7,157 nt of DNA, taken from positions 1 to 7,157 of the forward strand of contig JAGOIM010000078.1 in the NCBI GenBank assembly GCA_017995665.1, written 5' to 3'. The translations under genes and the position numbers were made by a program. This document shows, piece by piece, positions 1-4,227 of the stretch (the first letter of the stretch is position 1; each line of letters starts with the position of its first letter). The notes under the pieces are model-generated. The model did not search any database, had not been told where the DNA came from, and worked only from the letters and a program-made list of their open reading frames with translations. This DNA comes from Anaerolineaceae bacterium (GTDB lineage: Bacteria; Chloroflexota; Anaerolineae; Anaerolineales; Anaerolineaceae).

Positions 1-579
1 TTGATTAAACTGGGCTTTTTCATTCAAAGCACCGTTTTGGTGGTTTTTGATAGCCACACTCAAAAGTGCATCAGGGTCTGCTTTGTATTGATTAATATAA
101 GCGGTTGCCATGGCGGCATAAAAACCCGGAAAGGTAAAGCCTGCCGGAATCTCAAACAAGGAATCGGCTGCCAAAGCAAGAGCATCGGTTACCTTTGGTC
201 CGGGCAAATCTGTCATTTTTTCCAGACCTCCAACCAAGACCACGTCCGCATCACCAGAGGCAATTGCCAAAACTCCTTGCCGCAAGGCAACCCCACCACT
301 GGCACAGGCATCTTCAATACGAGTGCTGGCAACAGGGGACAGTCCAGCCCAGCTGGCAACAATCGGAGCCAGATGAGCTTGATTTTCAAAATGGTCAGAA
401 GAAAAGTTGCCCATATAGAAAGCTTCAATTTCTTTTGGGTCAAAGCCTTTTTGAACACTTTGTCTTAATTCCTGGAAGGCTTCAACAAAGAGATCTCGGG
501 AATTCTTTTCCGGAAAAGCTCCGAATTTGCTCATTCCAACGCCAACAAGCGCCACGGAACGGGATAATTTTTTCACCAT
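1..579 (-). CDS. Thiolase of the SCP-x/archaeal acetyl-CoA acetyltransferase type, N-terminal 193 residues (C-terminus outside window)
   Basis: Partial gene: 193 codons are visible and the frame is still open at base 1. The predicted role is thiolytic cleavage or Claisen condensation of 3-ketoacyl-CoA, for example two acetyl-CoA to acetoacetyl-CoA, in the cytosol. The N-terminus VALVGVGMSKFG (residues 9-20) is typical of the SCP-x/lipid-transfer thiolase group, not of PhaA/FadA. The nucleophile is Cys92 in EDACASGG (89-96), followed by the conserved GGLEKM (117-122). The C-terminal His and second Cys motifs would lie beyond the window. The start at 577-579 fits family length and has a GAGGAA site at 591-596. 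That spacing is 11 nt, slightly long, and the site lies inside the last codons of the upstream gene, only 5 bp before this one, so translation is probably coupled. Archaeal-type relatives often work with a DUF35 (OB-fold) partner; none is visible here. The exact substrate is unknown. Confidence 0.93.
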   Translation of the reverse strand, partial: MVKKLSRSVALVGVGMSKFGAFPEKNSRDLFVEAFQELRQSVQKGFDPKEIEAFYMGNFSSDHFENQAHLAPIVASWAGLSPVASTRIEDACASGGVALRQGVLAIASGDADVVLVGGLEKMTDLPGPKVTDALALAADSLFEIPAGFTFPGFYAAMATAYINQYKADPDALLSVAIKNHQNGALNEKAQFNQ

Positions 580-584
580 GCGGT

Positions 585-902
585 TTAAACTTCCTCTTTT
601 AGATAGAGTACAGCTTTTTCGAAATCAGTCGGTCGTTTATGTTCACCAGCGGCAACCAGGTTCATACGCAGTTGCTTGCCTTCTATTTGGTAAATCCCTT
701 CGAATTTTCCTACCAAACCAAAGGTGTGCTTTTGCTGGTCCATGTCAATTATTCCATCCTGGGCTTGCCAGACACCACTTGAGACAATCCCCATGGCATC
801 ATAAATGGCTTCAAATGTGCCGTCTTCTGCAAATTGAAAATACAAACCCGGATAAGGTTGTCCTTCAATTTGTGTCCATTTTCCAAGTATATTTTGATCC
901 AT
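585..902 (-). CDS. Small protein of unknown function, lipocalin-like features (105 aa)
   Basis: I do not recognise a specific family. The protein is short, has no signal peptide or membrane segment, and looks mostly beta-stranded: alternating hydrophobic and polar stretches are separated by Gly/Asp turns. LGKW (6-9) near the N-terminus resembles the G-x-W signature of lipocalin-like beta-barrels. It is followed by FAEDGTF (24-30), SGVW (42-45) and a strand-like LVGKFEGIYQIEG (63-75), a layout common in small lipocalin-like domains. The start at 900-902 is supported by AGGAG at 908-912 with 5-nt spacing. The gene begins 11 bp after the CoA-transferase stop and ends 5 bp before the thiolase start, so it is embedded in the operon and is almost certainly real. 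A role in binding an acyl or ketoacyl group, or as an accessory subunit of the thiolase or KAS-like enzyme, is an inference from fold impression and position only. Confidence 0.85.
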   Translation of the reverse strand: MDQNILGKWTQIEGQPYPGLYFQFAEDGTFEAIYDAMGIVSSGVWQAQDGIIDMDQQKHTFGLVGKFEGIYQIEGKQLRMNLVAAGEHKRPTDFEKAVLYLKEEV

Positions 903-913
903 ATTTACTCCTG

Positions 914-2233
914 TTAAAAATATTGTTTGTCCGGGACAATGCCTAATCGGTGTGACTCTTCCCGAATCGATTCGCGAAAATCGGGGTGGGCAATGCTAAT
1001 CAGAGCCTCCATGCGGTCCTTTACTGAAAGCCCGCGCAATTGCGCATTACCATATTCGGTGACAATTGTGTCTACATCCTGACTGGGAACAGTCACACCG
1101 GCACCCGGTGAAAGGGTGGGGACAATCGTTGAAATTGTTCCGTTTTTGGCGGTAGACCGCAGGGCGATGATCCCTTTACCGCCTTCCGACATCTGGGCAC
1201 CGCGATGGGTGTCTAATTGACCGCCGGTTCCGCTAAAGTGACGGGTTCCCAGTGATTGAGAACAAACTTGTCCCATTACATCCACCTGAATGGCGGTGTT
1301 GATGCTGATCATGCGGTGATTTTTAGCGATAATGTAAGGGTTATTCACATAACTGCCACGCATGATAAGCACGTCCTGGCAATCATTCATAAAATCGTAC
1401 AAAGGCTGGGTACCTATTGCAAAAGTTGCGACAAACTTACCAGGGTGGAGGGTTTTGCGGCTGTTATCAGCTGCTCCGGATTTCCAGAGTTTATAGATCC
1501 CATCCACCAGCAATTCAGAGTGAACACCCAGGTGTCTGCGGTCTGCAATGAAATCTGCCACCGCAGTAGGCATGCCACCGATACCAAGCTGAATTGTCGA
1601 GCCATCGTCGATAAATTCAGCGACATGATGACCAATCAGTTTATCAATCTCGTTTGAGGCAGCAGGCGGAACCTGTACCAAGGGGCTGTCAAACTCTACA
1701 AAATGATCCACAAGAGAAAGCGGAATAACCACATCCCCATCTGTCCAGGGGAGGTTGCGGTTGACCTCAAGGATAACCAAATCAGCCGCATCAATCATCT
1801 CACGTTCGACCACCGCACCCATGGAAAGCGAAACCAAGCCTTCAGCGTTTGGAGGAGTGCAGACCCCCAAAAGTATATCCAGCCTTCCGCCATGACCAAT
1901 CAGTTTATCGGTGCCGGCTCTGTGGAGGTTGTTTGGTGTGTAAGAGACACGTCCTTCATTGTGAACAGCCCGATCAGGAGCGCCGTAGAACCAGTTTTCA
2001 TTAAAGATGCGCCCTTGCATTTCCGGTTTCATGAAGATGTCATAAGCACGCATCGGCAAGCAAGTCCAGGTTGTGACATTCTCAAGACGGTCAGCCTGCC
2101 GGGCTAACTCTTCAAGCATTCCCACGGGTTCAGAGGCAGCAATTCCGATCGAAAGGACCATGCCCGATTGAACCATTCCGATTGCCTCGGGCATGCTGAT
2201 TAGTTTGTTTTGATACTCCGCTTGCCAGCTCAT
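914..2233 (-). CDS. Acetyl-CoA hydrolase/transferase family CoA-transferase (4-hydroxybutyrate/butyryl-CoA transferase-like)
   Basis: Full-length at 439 aa, the usual size for this family, which exchanges CoA between an acyl-CoA and a carboxylic acid through a glutamyl-CoA intermediate. Visible signatures are GIGGMPTAV (217-225), then HSELLVDG (238-245), where Glu240 matches the catalytic Glu of the 4-hydroxybutyrate and butyryl-CoA:acetate transferases. SGTGGQLD (334-341) and the C-terminal TEYGNAQLRG (392-401) are further hallmarks. All expected motifs are intact. The start gives the standard MSWQxEY-type N-terminus. Its Shine-Dalgarno is weak: GAGAA at 2242-2246, 8 nt upstream. The KAS-like gene stops 14 bp before, so translation may depend on the preceding gene. 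Substrate cannot be told from sequence; acetate, butyrate, 3- or 4-hydroxybutyrate and acetoacetate are all possible. Being between KAS-like and thiolase genes points to a keto- or hydroxyacyl-CoA pathway. Simple acetyl-CoA hydrolysis is less likely. Confidence 0.93.
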   Translation of the reverse strand: MSWQAEYQNKLISMPEAIGMVQSGMVLSIGIAASEPVGMLEELARQADRLENVTTWTCLPMRAYDIFMKPEMQGRIFNENWFYGAPDRAVHNEGRVSYTPNNLHRAGTDKLIGHGGRLDILLGVCTPPNAEGLVSLSMGAVVEREMIDAADLVILEVNRNLPWTDGDVVIPLSLVDHFVEFDSPLVQVPPAASNEIDKLIGHHVAEFIDDGSTIQLGIGGMPTAVADFIADRRHLGVHSELLVDGIYKLWKSGAADNSRKTLHPGKFVATFAIGTQPLYDFMNDCQDVLIMRGSYVNNPYIIAKNHRMISINTAIQVDVMGQVCSQSLGTRHFSGTGGQLDTHRGAQMSEGGKGIIALRSTAKNGTISTIVPTLSPGAGVTVPSQDVDTIVTEYGNAQLRGLSVKDRMEALISIAHPDFRESIREESHRLGIVPDKQYF

Positions 2234-2247
2234 CTTCTCTATTCTCG

Positions 2248-3255
2248 CTAAGGCATGATAAAACAGCAGGCGGCTTGGTTATAGCCCACGCCGGAACCGC
2301 AGAATACTACCCGCATACCGGATGTGATTTTTCCCTGCTTAAGCGCATCGTGAAAAGCAATGGGCAAACAAGCTGAGCCCATATAACCCCATTTGTCCAT
2401 AACGTAATGGGCTTTTTCAACAGGCAAGCCAAGATCATCCATAACGGTGTGGATACTGTTGACATTGACCTGGGTAAAGATAATGTGATCAATTTCGCTC
2501 AGTTCGAAGCCACCATTAGCAGCGCATTCACGCACGCGGGCAGGCCAACCTTCGAGGTTTACGGAAGGAGGAAAAGGAGTGACCAGTTTGACATTGGTGC
2601 GTCCGGCTTCCACGCTTTCCACCGTAGCTGGCTCGTAGGTTCCGCCGGAATAAATTCCCCAGTTCTTGTGGTAAGAGCCGTCGGCTTTGATTGAAGAGGA
2701 AATAAAGCCAGGTTTGTCAGAAGCACTTACAACAGCGGCACCGGCTCCGTCTCCATAGAAGAAGGCGGCAACATCATGCTTATTGTCTGAGAGCTTGTGC
2801 ATCATATAAGCACCAATCACCAGAATGTGCTTAAGATGTGGGTTCGTGGCAATCAGCCCGGCTGCTTGCGTAAGCGCGGTTGGGAAGGAAGCGCAAGCAC
2901 AGCTGACATCCCAGGTTCCCGCATTGACACAACCCAATTTGAATTGAGTGACAACAGAAGTTGCAGGAGTGATGTAATCCGGACTGTCGGTGCCGAGGAT
3001 AATCAGGTCGATATCTTCGGGCTTTAGTCCGGCGTCGGCAATTGCCGCTTTACCGGCTTCAACTGCCAGGTCAGAAGTCACCCAGTCTTCGGGGGCATAA
3101 AAACGGGTCTTGATTCCACTGCTGTCCTCGAATTTTTGAACGACACCAGCCAGTTTCTCATTGACTTCGCCCATCCATTGGGCAAAAGTTTCATTTGTTA
3201 TTTCTATCTCGGGAAGATACATCCCGGTACCTTTAATTGTTGCGTGGTTTGCCAT
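2248..3255 (-). CDS. KAS III/thiolase-fold enzyme (FabH-like) with non-canonical catalytic triad
   Basis: 335 aa, the normal length for 3-oxoacyl-ACP synthase III. The N-terminal half has GTGMYLP (9-15), SSGIKTRFYAPED (45-57) and AVEAGKAAIADAGL (64-77). The nucleophile region is CACASF (119-124), and Cys121 aligns with the FabH active-site Cys. YGDGAGAAVV (167-176) and the C-terminal CGSGVGYNQAA (319-329) complete the fold. Aligned without gaps to the FabH motif PHQAN, this protein reads FTQVN (260-264), so Thr261 replaces the catalytic His. In the GNTSA motif it reads GYMGS (290-294), so Tyr291 replaces the catalytic Asn. The HMG-CoA synthase histidine motif is also absent. The acyl-enzyme should form, but decarboxylative condensation by the FabH mechanism is doubtful; acyl transfer or a different condensation are alternatives. 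The start is backed by AAAGGA at 3260-3265 with short 4-nt spacing. It is unlikely to be the housekeeping fabH, given its partners. Family is certain; reaction unknown. Confidence 0.92.
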   Translation of the reverse strand: MANHATIKGTGMYLPEIEITNETFAQWMGEVNEKLAGVVQKFEDSSGIKTRFYAPEDWVTSDLAVEAGKAAIADAGLKPEDIDLIILGTDSPDYITPATSVVTQFKLGCVNAGTWDVSCACASFPTALTQAAGLIATNPHLKHILVIGAYMMHKLSDNKHDVAAFFYGDGAGAAVVSASDKPGFISSSIKADGSYHKNWGIYSGGTYEPATVESVEAGRTNVKLVTPFPPSVNLEGWPARVRECAANGGFELSEIDHIIFTQVNVNSIHTVMDDLGLPVEKAHYVMDKWGYMGSACLPIAFHDALKQGKITSGMRVVFCGSGVGYNQAACCFIMP

Positions 3256-3272
3256 TTTTTCCTTTCTAATCC

Positions 3273-3308
3273 AGTTGGTTTTCCTTTATCAATTATCCGG
3301 GACCAACT
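3273..3308. repeat. Imperfectly placed inverted repeat in the reductase/KAS-like gap
   Basis: A 7-bp perfect inverted repeat, AGTTGGT at 3273-3279 and ACCAACT at 3302-3308, flanks a 22-base loop. It covers most of the 51-bp spacer between the reductase and the KAS-like gene and reaches into the reductase stop codon. The loop contains a purine-rich AAAGGA in transcript sense, a second copy of the Shine-Dalgarno-like element that precedes the KAS-like start. It could form a modest mRNA stem, but the loop is large, there is no U-tract, and chance is a fair explanation. Confidence 0.25.
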
Positions 3309-4071
3309 AAGTGCCTAAAACAATACCGCCATCCACGCTGATTACCGTTCCGTGAATGTAGGAAGCCTCATCACTGGCAAGCCAGGCATAGACGTTAGCA
3401 ATTTCTTCCGGTTTGCCCAACCGTTTTAGAGGAGTATTGCCAGCCATGCCTTCCAAGACTTTTTCAGGCATTTTCTGTACCATTTCGGTCAAAATAAAGC
3501 CCGGAGCGACTGCGTTGACGCGGATCTGATATTTGCCCAATTCGCGCGCCCAGGTTTTGGTCATGCCAATCACAGCAAACTTGGTTGCAGCATAGTTTGT
3601 TTGTCCAAAGTTTCCATAAAGACCAACAACGCTGGAAGCGTTGACGACAGCACCACCGTTTTGTTTAATCATATATGGAACGACAGCCTGTGTGCAGTTG
3701 AAGACGCCTTTAAGGTTAACTGCGATTACTGCGTCAAAGGCTTCTTCGCTCATTTGACCGACAAGTTCACCGTCCTTATATTTTATAAACTGACCGTCGC
3801 GGGTAATGCCGGCATTATTAATCAAAACATCAATCCGACCATAGCGTTTGGCAACTTCATCTACCCAGTCCTGAACTTCCTGCCGGTTTACAACATTGAC
3901 TTTCCAAAAACTGGCACCGTTGCCCAGCTGTTCGGCGAGAGCATTCCCAGCTTCTTCATTGACATCACAAATAACAACTTTAGCGCCTTCGGCGGCAAAT
4001 TTTTCTGCTGTGGCTTTGCCGATTCCTGCGGCACCGCCGGTAATGATACAAACTTTATCTTTAAAACGCAT
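3307..4071 (-). CDS. Short-chain dehydrogenase/reductase, FabG/acetoacetyl-CoA reductase-like
   Basis: 254 aa, a complete classical SDR, likely a cytosolic 3-ketoacyl (CoA or ACP) reductase or the reverse dehydrogenase. The cofactor motif TGGAAGIG (11-18), NNAG (85-88) and Asn119 are present. The catalytic set is Ser147 in ASSVVG, Tyr160 and Lys164 in YAATK. The PG-type segment APGFILTEM (189-197) and the C-terminal SVDGGI (245-250) are typical. Asp36 at the end of the second beta strand (VICDVNEE) usually favours NAD(H) over NADP(H). After NNAG the loop to Asn119 is about nine residues longer than in E. coli FabG as I recall it, with charged residues KYKDGE (99-104 region); this may shape the substrate pocket. 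The start has a strong AAGGAG at 4078-4083, 6 nt away. It is the first gene of the operon, directly behind the promoter. The likely substrate is acetoacetyl-CoA/3-hydroxybutyryl-CoA or a homologue, inferred from the neighbouring thiolase. Housekeeping FabG is less likely in this setting. Confidence 0.92.
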   Translation of the reverse strand: MRFKDKVCIITGGAAGIGKATAEKFAAEGAKVVICDVNEEAGNALAEQLGNGASFWKVNVVNRQEVQDWVDEVAKRYGRIDVLINNAGITRDGQFIKYKDGELVGQMSEEAFDAVIAVNLKGVFNCTQAVVPYMIKQNGGAVVNASSVVGLYGNFGQTNYAATKFAVIGMTKTWARELGKYQIRVNAVAPGFILTEMVQKMPEKVLEGMAGNTPLKRLGKPEEIANVYAWLASDEASYIHGTVISVDGGIVLGT

Positions 4072-4128
4072 TCTTCTCTCCTTGAGTCGGACTTATTAGA
4101 CTTTAATTATGTAGAACATTCCTTGGTT

Positions 4129-4157
4129 TTTATATTTATAGCAAGTGGTAGTTACAA
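4129..4157 (-). promoter_or_regulatory. Candidate sigma-70-type promoter of the five-gene operon
   Basis: On the minus strand TTGTAA (complement of 4152-4157) and TATAAA (complement of 4129-4134) are separated by exactly 17 bp. A second TATAAA follows directly upstream at 4135-4140, so the -10 could be either copy. Transcription would begin near 4122 and give a leader of about 50 nt before the reductase start. The region is AT-rich relative to the flanking genes. The -35 match is only moderate, which is consistent with a promoter that needs an activator. Confidence 0.55.
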
Positions 4158-4169
4158 AATGGTAACAAA
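4151..4169 (-). promoter_or_regulatory. Tandem direct repeat, candidate activator-binding site overlapping the -35
   Basis: On the minus strand TTTGTTAC (complement of 4162-4169) and TTTGTAAC (complement of 4151-4158) are direct repeats with 7 of 8 matches and an 11-bp pitch, one helical turn. The downstream copy covers the proposed -35. The same bases also contain a small inverted repeat, GTTAC at 4151-4155 and GTAAC at 4162-4166. SARP-type regulators (BTAD plus OmpR-like winged helix) are known to bind tandem heptamers at 11- or 22-bp pitch overlapping the -35, and the adjacent gene encodes such a DNA-binding module. No third copy is in phase. The link is inferred, and two short AT-rich repeats can arise by chance. 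Confidence 0.4.
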
Positions 4170-4227
4170 TCAGGAGAAAATTTGGGGAAATATTAATGGT
4201 TAATCAACGCAATTGATCTTTGGAGTC

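Noticed and set aside
1..946. Several overlapping plus-strand open frames (1-468, 195-602, 527-946)
   Set aside because: They are antisense shadows of the thiolase and the small protein; the translations have low-complexity, non-family composition, and the minus-strand genes have proper Shine-Dalgarno sites.
2248..3255. Assignment as HMG-CoA synthase in an archaeal-type thiolase/HMGCS pair
   Set aside because: The characteristic HMG-CoA synthase histidine motif is missing; the position reads FTQVN.
2248..4071. Assignment of the KAS-like and SDR genes as housekeeping fabH and fabG
   Set aside because: No acpP, fabD, fabF or plsX is nearby, the KAS triad is altered, and the neighbours are CoA-dependent enzymes.
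3601..4203. Plus-strand open frame of 200 codons covering the reductase N-terminal half and the intergenic region
   Set aside because: It is antisense to a clear SDR with full motifs, has no recognisable domain, and its 3' part crosses the operon promoter.
4192..4217. Possible terminator after the regulator gene: ATTAA-TGG-TTAAT (4192-4204) and ATCAA-CGCAA-TTGAT (4203-4217)
   Set aside because: Both stems are only 5 bp and A/T only, with no following U-run in the minus-strand transcript; too weak for an intrinsic terminator. Read-through from the regulator into the operon is therefore possible.
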